Assembly: GCA_002499705.1 (NCBI GenBank)
Contig: DAMU01000089.1
Coordinates: 1 to 30,798, forward strand
Direction: 5' to 3'
Source of the DNA: Euryarchaeota archaeon UBA91
GTDB taxonomy: Archaea > Thermoplasmatota > Poseidoniia > Poseidoniales > Poseidoniaceae
DNA: 30,798 nt
Positions 8,427-16,786 of the stretch are shown piece by piece. The notes below the pieces were generated by a model, which was given only the letters and a program-made list of their open reading frames with translations, made no database searches and had not been told where the DNA came from. The translations under genes and the position numbers were made by a program. Numbering within the stretch: the stretch's first letter is position 1; every line of letters starts with the position of its first letter.

Positions 8427-9797
8427 TCACATTCCAAATGATGATGGGTCCATATCCATGTCTCCATCTTTCATCATCTTGCGCATTTGCTTGTTGAGTT
8501 TTCTGTTCCCACCCATTCCCTTCATCATCTTTCGAGAACGATTCCATTGTGCGATAAGTTCACGGACATCTTTCTCACGAACTCCGGCGCCACGGGCAAC
8601 CCGACGTATACGGTCAGCCTTGATCTTTGCAGGTTCATTCTTCTCCCATGCAGTCATACTGTCCATAATTGTCCGATAGCGGTCAAGGTTACCTTGCATG
8701 GCTTCTTTTTGTCCCTTTGACATTGCACCCATTCCACCAAGCATGTTTCCTGGTAAAAACGACATTAACTTGTCAATGGTTCCTACTTTTGACATCATTT
8801 CCATTTGTTTGTACATGTCATTGAGTGTGAATCGCCCACTCATCAAGCGTTGAGTAAGTCGCATGGCTTCTTCTTCATCCATGTCTTCTGGAGCCAAATC
8901 AATGAGTCCCTGGATGTCGCCCATTCCAAGAAGTCTTGAGATGAATCTGTCCGATTCAAATTTTTCTAAGTCAGGAACATTTTCTCCAGTACCAATGTGG
9001 ACAATCGGGGCACCGGTTGCTGCAACGGCGGACAGAGCACCACCACCTCGAGCAGTTCCGTCGAGTTTTGTAATCACGATACCAGTTACGCCGGCAAGAG
9101 AGTGGAATGATGCCGCTACAGGTCCGGCTGCTTGTCCGACTTGTGCATCGATGACCAACCAGCGTTCGCTTGCTCGAGTAATGGAAGAGATTTGTTCAAG
9201 TTCGTCGACCAATTCTTGATCGAGTTGGTGTCGACCAGCAGTATCGACAATGACCAAATCAGCGGCTGCACATGCTGCTAATCCATTTCGAACAATAGTA
9301 GGTGCATCTTTCGTGTCGGGTTCACCATAGACCTGAACAGTAGAGTCTTCCAGAAGTTGTGTGAGTTGAGCATAAGCACCAGGTCGGTGGACGTCAGCCT
9401 CAATTACCGCTACACGCAAACCGTGCTTTCGACGATACCACTCAGCTAATTTTGCAGTAGTGGTGGTTTTTCCTTGCCCGTAAAGTCCGACCAGCAAAAG
9501 TGTGGCGCCATGGGGTTGAAATTCATGAGCAGGACCGAGCATTCGAACAAGTTCGGTGTAGAGAATATTCATTGCATGGGTTTGCAGATTAATTCCTGGG
9601 CGTGGCTCTTCGTCACGTAGACGTGCTTCCATTTTTTCAACTAAATCCTTGGTTTGACGAACGTTGAAATCCGCTTCTTGTAATGCCCTGCGAAGACTGC
9701 GAGTCATTTCTCGCAGTTCATCCTCATCCAACTTTCGCTTATTCTTCAGCAACCCAATGGAGCGGAAAATACCCTTTGAGAGGCCTTCGAGTGCCAT
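8427..9797 (-). CDS. srp54: Signal recognition particle GTPase SRP54
   Basis: The SRP54/Ffh protein binds signal sequences of nascent chains and SRP RNA, and docks with FtsY to deliver ribosomes to the translocon. All 456 residues fit the family: a helical N domain (1-90), a G domain with P-loop GLYGQGKTTTT (104-114), DVHRPGAYAQL (135-145), DTAGRH (185-190) and TKLDGTARGGG (243-253), then a Met-rich M domain from about 300. The SRP RNA-binding helix is seen at KADRIRRVARGAGVREKDV (393-411). The C-terminal tail (423-456) is also very Met-rich. The usual RPAA of the G domain reads RPGA here, a mild deviation. It starts at ATG 9797, 53 bp downstream of the ArsA/Get3-like gene, and is probably co-transcribed with it. 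Confidence 0.95.
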   Translation of the reverse strand: MALEGLSKGIFRSIGLLKNKRKLDEDELREMTRSLRRALQEADFNVRQTKDLVEKMEARLRDEEPRPGINLQTHAMNILYTELVRMLGPAHEFQPHGATLLLVGLYGQGKTTTTAKLAEWYRRKHGLRVAVIEADVHRPGAYAQLTQLLEDSTVQVYGEPDTKDAPTIVRNGLAACAAADLVIVDTAGRHQLDQELVDELEQISSITRASERWLVIDAQVGQAAGPVAASFHSLAGVTGIVITKLDGTARGGGALSAVAATGAPIVHIGTGENVPDLEKFESDRFISRLLGMGDIQGLIDLAPEDMDEEEAMRLTQRLMSGRFTLNDMYKQMEMMSKVGTIDKLMSFLPGNMLGGMGAMSKGQKEAMQGNLDRYRTIMDSMTAWEKNEPAKIKADRIRRVARGAGVREKDVRELIAQWNRSRKMMKGMGGNRKLNKQMRKMMKDGDMDMDPSSFGM

Positions 9798-9850
9798 GAC
9801 CTACCCTGTTGGCTTTCCCATTTCAATCCACCCATCGATGAAAATGGGTT

Positions 9851-11110
9851 TTACTCCTCAGTGAGCGGGATGTCAAGTTGTAAAACATCATTTTCCAGTT
9901 TTGCTTTGACGCGACTGGCTTTTGTCGGAACTTGTGTTTCGACTTCTCGTTCTCGTCCATTCAGACCAACAAAGAGAACTCCTTCGTGACTACGAAGCGA
10001 GAGTTCATCTCTTTTTATTCCAGGGTAATGCAAGAATATACGTTCAGTATCACCATCTATCTCCTTCTTCATTCCACGATGGATCGAATGTTGAAGTGAT
10101 TTTCCAACGGGGTGTGGTCCAAGGGAATCATCGAGTTTCTGCACATGACCGTAGAGGCGAGTTCCTACATCGCGCAAGCGCTCAAGTCCGACCACTTCAT
10201 CATCCATGAGTTCCATTGTAGCAATCTCGACATCATTCAATTTTTCTTTTAATTCATCTATTCTCTCAAGTTCCGAGTTTCGTCGATTCATCAAAAATGG
10301 ATGGTCAAATTCAGGAGTAACCCGATTCACAAGACAGTTGGGTACGGGTAATTCGTATTCACGAAGCGATTCATGAGCTCGCAATGTTTCATTGATCCCC
10401 ATTCGTTCAGGTATGGTGACGAGAGTGAATGAAGTAATATCCTCGTTTGAAAGGACGCGACGAACATGAAGGACGCGACGTCTGAACCGCTCTAATTCCT
10501 CTTTCATGGAATCGCTTTCTTTACGCCCAAAGAGCATTGAACGCAATCCGCCCGAGACCCTCATCATTCGAATCAGCCGATCTGACCAGGCTTCGATAAG
10601 CTCTGGAAGTGAGAGGAAACGCAGTGTGTGACCGGTAGGTGCAGTGTCAAAAACAATGACGTCCCAAGTTGGATCTTCGACATGACGCAGTAGTTCATCA
10701 AAAGCAAGAGCCTCATCAAGTCCAGGAATCACCATGTCAGAGGTTTGAACTTCGGAACGCATTTCGTCCATTTCCTGTTTGGCATTCGGATCAAGCATCA
10801 TACTGAGGCTTCCTAATCCACCCATGCCACCACTTGAACCCATATTGTTCATCATGTCGCCTAATTTGGGCAAGACCGAGGAAATCTTTGATTCGGGGTC
10901 CATTTCTAATCCGAACAGGCCTTCAACGCCTTCTATTGGTGTTGGTGAAGAGCCAATTTCAACTCCAAGTGAATCAGAAGTTGAGTGAGCAGGGTCGCTT
11001 GAGACCAAGAGAACGCGCAGACCTGAATCAGCGAGCCAAACTGCAGTTGCAGCAGAGGTTGTCGTTTTCCCAACTCCTCCTTTTCCTCCGAACAATAAGA
11101 GTCGAGCCAT
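9851..11110 (-). CDS. ArsA/Get3-like ATPase with C-terminal HSP20-like domain
   Basis: A 419-residue P-loop ATPase of the ArsA/Get3 (TRC40) family. It has the deviant Walker A GGKGGVGKTT (8-17), the switch segment SSDPAHSTSDSLG (37-49) and FDTAPTGHTLRFLSLPEL (154-171). The region that forms the client-binding helices in Get3 contains a Met/Gly-rich stretch (about 70-117) with nine methionines, suggesting a hydrophobic groove for transmembrane segments. No CxxC zinc motif of eukaryotic Get3 is present. Residues about 355-419 look like a small HSP20-type beta domain, as appended to many bacterial ArsA-like proteins. It lies directly upstream of srp54 on the same strand, which favours membrane-protein targeting over arsenite efflux; no arsenic genes are nearby. 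Arsenical pump ATPase is the alternative name. Confidence 0.87.
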   Translation of the reverse strand: MARLLLFGGKGGVGKTTTSAATAVWLADSGLRVLLVSSDPAHSTSDSLGVEIGSSPTPIEGVEGLFGLEMDPESKISSVLPKLGDMMNNMGSSGGMGGLGSLSMMLDPNAKQEMDEMRSEVQTSDMVIPGLDEALAFDELLRHVEDPTWDVIVFDTAPTGHTLRFLSLPELIEAWSDRLIRMMRVSGGLRSMLFGRKESDSMKEELERFRRRVLHVRRVLSNEDITSFTLVTIPERMGINETLRAHESLREYELPVPNCLVNRVTPEFDHPFLMNRRNSELERIDELKEKLNDVEIATMELMDDEVVGLERLRDVGTRLYGHVQKLDDSLGPHPVGKSLQHSIHRGMKKEIDGDTERIFLHYPGIKRDELSLRSHEGVLFVGLNGREREVETQVPTKASRVKAKLENDVLQLDIPLTEE

Positions 11111-11199
11111 ACTTCGACCAGGTCATGGTGGTCCTTGAATACAACGGATGGGTTTTTTTGAAGCAACGACTTGATGAAGGAAAACACAGCCCATGACAT
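11111..11199. promoter_or_regulatory. Divergent intergenic region ArsA/Get3-like / membrane protein
   Basis: An 89-bp gap between divergent ATGs at 11110 (minus) and 11200 (plus), so it should hold both promoters. It contains a run of seven T on the plus strand within GGGTTTTTTTGAAG (from 11148). No clear TATA box is seen on either strand. Confidence 0.25.
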
Positions 11200-11994
11200 A
11201 TGGCCTCTACCTTCCTCCTGTTTCAGGTTGCGAGTGTTTCGGCTTTAGTAGGAATGACATTGGGTTGGCGCGGGGTAATGACTCGGTATTCAGGGTTTTA
11301 CGACCTTCCCACTGCATGGAGCAATGTTTTTTGGGGCATTTTAATCGGAGGTTTTTATGCCTCTTTCACTCATAACAACATTGTTGTACCTTACATCGTG
11401 ATGGTGAATAACGATGAGGCTGCAGTGGTCAATCCACTCAATCTTTTGCTCCTTTGTCTGATTGCTTCCGTTGCTGTTCATCTGCTTCTTCGCCGAGACA
11501 GAGTGCGAAGAGGAAGTTCTCAGCCAACAAGCGGTTGGGCATTGGGTCTTGCTATGGGCGGTATGATGTCATTGGTGTTTATCCTCAGTATTCTCGAAAC
11601 AGAATTCAACCCCAGTCTCGTGATTACGATTGCTTGTCTCGCCTTGTTTGGACCTCGGTGCGAAGCACTAATCACTTCATTTCAAGGCCATTTAATGCTC
11701 AATGGAAAGCGGTGGGGTGCTGTTTTGCGCGGAACTTTTTGGCGTTGTGCATATGTAGTCATGTTCGCTTTTGCACTTGTCAATCTCTCAGCTTGGCTGT
11801 TCATCATTCCTGCCGCACTTCTTTTCAATCGATCATCAGAAACATGGATTTGGGATTCGATTCCAAAAGAGGGAAAGAAGAGGCTCCGAAAGATTTGGGC
11901 ACGGAATGCGAGAGAAAATTCCCATCGTGATTCCGAAATCGAGGACCCGCCAAATGGTGCTCTCGGAACCGGTATTGCATCCGGAGAAGAGTAA
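11200..11994 (+). CDS. Polytopic membrane protein, function unknown
   Basis: A 264-residue protein with hydrophobic segments near residues 3-22, 40-57, 79-98, 111-132, 138-153 and 181-209, consistent with about six membrane helices. A hydrophilic, charged C-terminus of about 50 residues follows (KKRLRKIW, then acidic residues). I do not recognise the family and see no catalytic motif. The start is ATG 11200; an ATG at 11193 is in another frame and closes at 11375. The gene is divergent from the ArsA/Get3-like gene and followed after 121 bp by the transglutaminase-like gene. No function is proposed. Confidence 0.65.
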   Translation: MASTFLLFQVASVSALVGMTLGWRGVMTRYSGFYDLPTAWSNVFWGILIGGFYASFTHNNIVVPYIVMVNNDEAAVVNPLNLLLLCLIASVAVHLLLRRDRVRRGSSQPTSGWALGLAMGGMMSLVFILSILETEFNPSLVITIACLALFGPRCEALITSFQGHLMLNGKRWGAVLRGTFWRCAYVVMFAFALVNLSAWLFIIPAALLFNRSSETWIWDSIPKEGKKRLRKIWARNARENSHRDSEIEDPPNGALGTGIASGEE

Positions 11995-12085
11995 GGCTTT
12001 ACTTACTTGTCCGCTATATCCGTCTTTTTGCCTATTTCACCCTTCTCTTACAAATAAGCATTATCGGGGTGTTCCGCACGCAACC

Positions 12086-12093
12086 GTTATACA
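12086..12093 (+). promoter_or_regulatory. Candidate TATA element for the transglutaminase-trkA-trkH operon
   Basis: GTTATACA is centred 26 bp upstream of ATG 12116. In archaea the TATA box lies about 26 bp before the transcription start, so this spacing predicts a leaderless mRNA beginning at the start codon. That agrees with the lack of a Shine-Dalgarno site there. The rest of the 11995-12115 gap shows only a short T run (12029-12034 region) after the previous gene. Confidence 0.35.
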
Positions 12094-12115
12094 ACGCCTG
12101 CATAACCAAATTGTT

Positions 12116-13714
12116 ATGGGTACGTGCCCCTATTGCCAAAGCGTCACCTATACGGGTGACACGATTTGCTACTCGTGTGGTAGGATTTTGGCAAATATCC
12201 GTTCTGACAAGTTTGCTATGGAGCAGCAATTCCATCGAGGAAGTTTGGATTCGACCTTCAAAATGACCAAGAAACCGACGAAGGGTGGTGTTGTTCAGAC
12301 ACACACTGGTCGTAATGTTAACATTATGAAAAGCCGAAGAAACAGGACTCGGCATTTAGTGCTGCTCTTTTTTGTTGCTTTCATCATGTTAGCGCCGCAA
12401 GTTCGGGAAAACATTTTCCAAAAATGGGCACCTGGTATCCAAGAATACGTGATGCTCATGGCTGAAACTGATTTGGCTGTTTACGATAATGTTGCGACAT
12501 TCACGGTTGACCGAACAATTGTAGTAACTAATTCGAATTCGGTTGGATGGCTATACGAAGACATCGTAATACCAACTGATGTTGAATCACTCTATGGCCA
12601 AGACACTGATTTTTCTTATGTTAACGGTGACTTGCCCAGCCCTACATCGATTATTCAGGAAGTCAAATCTGTGAATCTTCTGTTCACAAGTGGTGGATCT
12701 ATAATTGACGATATGATTGCTATACCTACTGACGGCTCGATACTGAGTTATGAAGATAAAACAATAACCTCCAAAGGCCACTATGTGTGGTGGCCTGGTT
12801 ACGGTGCAGACAACAATTCTTGCCATGTCGGCAATTGCGTGAAATTAGAACTTCATCTCCAACCGGGTGAAACGGTTGTTTTCTCATTCCAAGCAACGGT
12901 GACAAGCACATCTTACTCTTGGTGGGATGGATCTCGTGTTGATACAATCATCGAGGGACTTGATGAAGCGATTAATGTAGATAACAGCGGTAAGTTTAGT
13001 GATATTGAATTGCGCGGCGGTGGTGAAAGGTCTCAAGATTTCTCCAGCCCCTACTGGTATGACCGAGGGACACGTGGTGGTGTAACTCATGGATATGCAA
13101 TCAACGCACAGGAGCAAGTTGTTCTTGAAACAGCAGAATTGATTTCTTCCAGTTTGCCAGAAGGTCTTCAAGACAATGCATACGCTTATGCTCGTGCAAC
13201 TTTCGATTACATGCACAAACACATCACATACGACAAGAACGCTCCAAACCCTGCACGAAGCGGACCGCTTTGTCTTGAAGAATCAACGGGTGATTGTGAT
13301 GAACAAACGAATGCCTTCTTATCGCTACTGCGGGTGAAAAATATTCCCGGCTGGTATGTGTTTGGTGCTCTAACTGGTGACTATGATTATTGGGAAGCGC
13401 ACGGTTGGGGATACATTATGTTGCCAATGAGCGAATCATGGTGTGAATCGCGAAATATTGAGCTAGATACGTGTTTTGTTGAAGGGTCTGTAGATGTTGT
13501 CAACAACAAATGGTTACTTCATACTCCGAATGCCTACATTGCATGGGTCGAAGAACCTGACAGCACGGGGACACTGTTGAACAGTTATTATTCTCCAGGA
13601 AAGTATTCTTCGAATGGACTTGTGCGTGCGCCGCCACACTACTCAACGATTGGAGATGTTGACACAAGTGGCGGAAAGTATCAGGTGAAGCCAGTCAAAG
13701 AAATACTACGGTGA
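12116..13714 (+). CDS. Zinc-ribbon, single-pass membrane protein with transglutaminase-like domain
   Basis: A 532-residue protein from ATG 12116. The frame is open back to 11771, but that stretch overlaps the previous gene and the ATG begins exactly at a zinc ribbon. The ribbon uses CPYC (4-7) and CYSC (18-21). A basic linker (KSRRNRTRH) and one hydrophobic helix (81-96) follow, then a large, probably extracytoplasmic region. Residues 355-480 look like a transglutaminase/cysteine-protease-like core: TGDCDEQTNAFLSLLRVKNI with Cys394 as nucleophile candidate, then GWYVFGALTG and EAHGWGYIML with His429. The third triad residue is not obvious. Such domains can crosslink, cleave or simply bind proteins. 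trkA starts 4 bp after the stop, so the three genes are likely one operon. Substrate unknown. Confidence 0.75.
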   Translation: MGTCPYCQSVTYTGDTICYSCGRILANIRSDKFAMEQQFHRGSLDSTFKMTKKPTKGGVVQTHTGRNVNIMKSRRNRTRHLVLLFFVAFIMLAPQVRENIFQKWAPGIQEYVMLMAETDLAVYDNVATFTVDRTIVVTNSNSVGWLYEDIVIPTDVESLYGQDTDFSYVNGDLPSPTSIIQEVKSVNLLFTSGGSIIDDMIAIPTDGSILSYEDKTITSKGHYVWWPGYGADNNSCHVGNCVKLELHLQPGETVVFSFQATVTSTSYSWWDGSRVDTIIEGLDEAINVDNSGKFSDIELRGGGERSQDFSSPYWYDRGTRGGVTHGYAINAQEQVVLETAELISSSLPEGLQDNAYAYARATFDYMHKHITYDKNAPNPARSGPLCLEESTGDCDEQTNAFLSLLRVKNIPGWYVFGALTGDYDYWEAHGWGYIMLPMSESWCESRNIELDTCFVEGSVDVVNNKWLLHTPNAYIAWVEEPDSTGTLLNSYYSPGKYSSNGLVRAPPHYSTIGDVDTSGGKYQVKPVKEILR

Positions 13715-13718
13715 TTGA

Positions 13719-15137
13719 ATGCGTATAATTATTGGTGGAGCAGGTCGGGTTGGAACCGATATGGCACGTGCATTACGTGCTGAAGATATGGACGTTGTTC
13801 TTGTTGACTCAGATTCACGCGCAGTAAAAAATGCTCAAAATTTGGATGTGTTGGTTATTCATGGTGATTTAACGACGCGCCACAAATTACACGAAGCAGG
13901 AATTGGCGAAGCTGAAGTCTTTGTTGCTGCTACGAATTCAGATGAGAGGAACCTCCTGGCTTGTGCTTTGGCGCAACATGCGCATGATGAATTGAATGGC
14001 TCAAAACCAAAACCACTGTTGACTATTTGTCGAGTCCGAAATATGAATTATGTCGAAGAACAAGATGAAGGTAAACTCGCGCATTGGGCGAAGGTAGACT
14101 ATGTTGTCAATCCTCTTGAAGGAGCAATTCGTAGACTTCACTCAGGTTTACGCTCATCTGCCATTGAGGAAGTCATACCGTTTGGCCATGATGCGTTTAT
14201 CGTTGAAATGGATGTGACCAGTGATGCTTCTCAAATTGTTTTCCAGAGTCTTCGCGATGCAAGTAAGAACATCGAGGGTGGAATGCCGTTGATTGTTGGA
14301 TTAAAACGCGATGGTGAGAAAAGTCTGGTCCCCGATGGCGATTTTATGTTGATGCCAAACGATAGAATTGCTGTTGCTACGACCGGACTCTCAAGTTTTA
14401 ATCGAATTCTCAACATATTTGGACATGAAGCTACAGATTTTCCACTTCAACCACGAGTTGCTGTAATTGGGGCCAACCATATTGGTCAACGTATTGCTGA
14501 TGATTGGCTAAAGTCTGGTGCTTCAGTCACTGTTATTGAACGGGACTTGCAATTAGCGAACACCTTGGCTGGAACTGAGATTGGGTCCAACCCGCTTCTC
14601 GAAGTGATTCACGGCGATCATTTAGACCGAGATATCCTTACTGAAATTGGTATTTCAGAGCATCACATCGCCATCGCTGCGCTTGAAGATGATTTGGCAA
14701 GCATTGCAGCAGCACTACTCGCCAGTGATATGGGCGTATCAAGAACAGGACTGTTACTCTATGATGCAGATTTGGTGAAAGTTACCCAACGAATGGGCAT
14801 TACATTTGCTGTAGATCGTAAGCGTGTTGCAGTCGACAATATGCTCGCACAAATTCACACCAAGACTGCTGGTGGTTATGCTATCCTGTCAAACATCCCT
14901 AACATCATCGGCGTTAGTATGCTGGTTTCTGAAGAAGCTAAATTTGCCGGTAAAAGAGTTCTTGAGGCTGCATTCCCTGATTGGATGCGGATTGCCTTTA
15001 TTCAACGTCTTAATACGAACGGTACTTGGGAATCACTTCGACCATCTCCGGACAAAACCTTGCTTGACGGTGACCGTTTAATCATCTTCTGCAGTCCAGA
15101 GCGTGTTGTTGAGCTCGAAAAACGGTTCAAGGTGTAA
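13719..15137 (+). CDS. trkA: Trk potassium uptake regulatory subunit TrkA
   Basis: A cytoplasmic NAD(H)/nucleotide-binding gating subunit of a Trk/Ktr potassium channel. The 472 residues contain two RCK units. The first Rossmann fold begins MRIIIGGAGRVGTDMARAL with the acidic residue Asp30 after the second strand. The second begins near residue 244 with RVAVIGANHIGQRIADDW and ends its second strand at VIERD. Each Rossmann domain is followed by an RCK_C-like segment (SSAIEEVIPFGHDAFIVEMD; the last about 80 residues ending LIIFCSPERVVELEKRF). Length and doubled layout match classical TrkA. It starts at ATG 13719, 4 bp after the transglutaminase-like gene, and is followed after 2 bp by trkH, its membrane partner. 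Confidence 0.95.
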   Translation: MRIIIGGAGRVGTDMARALRAEDMDVVLVDSDSRAVKNAQNLDVLVIHGDLTTRHKLHEAGIGEAEVFVAATNSDERNLLACALAQHAHDELNGSKPKPLLTICRVRNMNYVEEQDEGKLAHWAKVDYVVNPLEGAIRRLHSGLRSSAIEEVIPFGHDAFIVEMDVTSDASQIVFQSLRDASKNIEGGMPLIVGLKRDGEKSLVPDGDFMLMPNDRIAVATTGLSSFNRILNIFGHEATDFPLQPRVAVIGANHIGQRIADDWLKSGASVTVIERDLQLANTLAGTEIGSNPLLEVIHGDHLDRDILTEIGISEHHIAIAALEDDLASIAAALLASDMGVSRTGLLLYDADLVKVTQRMGITFAVDRKRVAVDNMLAQIHTKTAGGYAILSNIPNIIGVSMLVSEEAKFAGKRVLEAAFPDWMRIAFIQRLNTNGTWESLRPSPDKTLLDGDRLIIFCSPERVVELEKRFKV

Positions 15138-15139
15138 GT

Positions 15140-16786
15140 ATGCGTTTCGATGTACTCTATCTCATCCTCGGATGGACGCTTATTGCGTTGACGTTACCAT
15201 TGTTTCTTTGTGGTCTCATCACTTGGTGGCTCGATGATTTAGAACTGGCATTGTATGCATTCGCACTTCCAGCAACCGTATCACCCACTCTTGGCCTGCT
15301 TATGTTGAGTCTTGGAACTCGGATGGATACGACTGAACGTTTGCGAGACAGAGAGGCTTTTGCTGCGGTTGCACTTGTTTGGCCGATTGCTGTTTTTATC
15401 GGCTCACTGCCTTTTTGGCTCGGAGGAGTCTTTGTAGGCCCGTTCACCCCTGATGCTACGTTCGCAGATATTGCTCGGGGTGCAGTTAACTCCTGGTTTG
15501 AATCGATGTCAGGATTTACCACAACAGGTGCTACAGTGATTACCCATAGCATGAGTCCAAATTGTATTCCAGGGACAACAGCTGACTGCATTAACGCACA
15601 ACCCCGAGGTTTGCTGATTTGGCGCTCGCTAACTCAATGGTTTGGTGGTATGGGTATCATTATGCTTGGAATGATGATTCTTTCTCGAGTCATTGGTGGA
15701 GGTATGGCTCTTGCTCGAGCAGAATTAACCGGCCCCTCACTATCACGGCTGCGCCCGAAACTAAAACAGACTGCTTTTGCATTGTGGGGTCTGTATCTGT
15801 TCCTTACTCTTATGGAATTCTTATTGCTCTATTTTTCAGGTTCTATGAATCTGTTTGACGCAGTGAACCACTCTCTTACGACCATGCCATCAGGTGGTTT
15901 TTCGACCCATGACGCGAGTATTGGCTTCTACGATTCGTTCTTAGTAGAATCGATTATTATCATTTTCATGTTCCTTGCAGGTGTTAATTTCACGCTCCTT
16001 TGGTTCATTCGTGATGGAGACTTTAAGAGAGCATTTGGTGATGAGGAGTTCCGAAATTATGTCGTTTACATCACGGTGGCTATTCTTGCAGTGTTCGTCG
16101 CTCTCGTTGCTTCAGGCACATCTGCAGGAAGATCGTTACGTGACAGTATGTTTCAAGTCATTTCTATCGGAACCAGTACCGGATATACTTCGACAGACTA
16201 CATGGATGCGTCTTGGCCATTGGTTACGCATTTGATTCTCTTCATCTTGATGGTTGTAGGTGCAAGTGCGGGTTCAACCAGCGGAGGATTGAAACTTTTG
16301 AGAGTTACTTTGGCGTTCAAGGTAGCAATGAGAGAACTGGTTCGAATTGCTCAACCTCGAAAGATTGAGCAAATTCGAATGAATGGTGAAGTGGTTGAAC
16401 AGAATCAGATCGGTCTCATTGTCGGTATGCTGTTTGTCTGGGTTGGTCTGTTCTTCATATCCAGCTTGATCTTAGCAATTTTCATGCCAGGTGACACGTT
16501 TGAGAGCGTGACAATGGTAGTAGCATCTTCACTCGGTAACACAGGTCCGACATTGGGAGATTACGGCCCAAGTTCAACTTGGGCAGGTATGAATTCAGGC
16601 GCATTATTGATCACCTCAATTTTGATGTGGTTCGGCCGTCTTGAATTACTCACAGCAGTTATCTTGATGCATCCAAGAACTTGGAGGCGAGAGAGCCGAG
16701 TGCACTCCGACCGTTCTGCAATTGCCTTGTACCGTAGAATAATGGAAGAAAAAGACGATAAGAAAAATCGTGATGATTCAAAATAA
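15140..16786 (+). CDS. trkH: Trk potassium uptake membrane subunit TrkH
   Basis: An ion-conducting subunit of the Trk system, 548 residues, built from four membrane-pore-membrane repeats. All four selectivity-filter segments are visible with their key glycines: TTTGATV (127-133), MPSGGFSTHD (about 249-258), GTSTGYTSTDY (about 344-354) and SLGNTGPTLGDYG (about 463-475). The intact filters argue for a working K+ channel or transporter. It starts at ATG 15140, 2 bp after trkA. The hydrophilic tail (KDDKKNRDDSK) ends in a 9-bp overlap with the 3' end of the convergent rfcL gene. Regulation is probably by nucleotide binding to TrkA. Confidence 0.95.
   Translation: MRFDVLYLILGWTLIALTLPLFLCGLITWWLDDLELALYAFALPATVSPTLGLLMLSLGTRMDTTERLRDREAFAAVALVWPIAVFIGSLPFWLGGVFVGPFTPDATFADIARGAVNSWFESMSGFTTTGATVITHSMSPNCIPGTTADCINAQPRGLLIWRSLTQWFGGMGIIMLGMMILSRVIGGGMALARAELTGPSLSRLRPKLKQTAFALWGLYLFLTLMEFLLLYFSGSMNLFDAVNHSLTTMPSGGFSTHDASIGFYDSFLVESIIIIFMFLAGVNFTLLWFIRDGDFKRAFGDEEFRNYVVYITVAILAVFVALVASGTSAGRSLRDSMFQVISIGTSTGYTSTDYMDASWPLVTHLILFILMVVGASAGSTSGGLKLLRVTLAFKVAMRELVRIAQPRKIEQIRMNGEVVEQNQIGLIVGMLFVWVGLFFISSLILAIFMPGDTFESVTMVVASSLGNTGPTLGDYGPSSTWAGMNSGALLITSILMWFGRLELLTAVILMHPRTWRRESRVHSDRSAIALYRRIMEEKDDKKNRDDSK

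Noticed and set aside
9851..11110. Arsenite-efflux ATPase role for the ArsA homologue
   Set aside because: No arsB, arsR, arsD or arsC genes are seen, and the srp54 neighbour, Met-rich insert and HSP20-like domain fit protein targeting better.
11771..12115. N-terminal extension of the transglutaminase-like protein by 115 residues
   Set aside because: It overlaps the previous membrane protein gene in another frame, and ATG 12116 begins precisely at the zinc ribbon with a TATA-like element 26 bp upstream.
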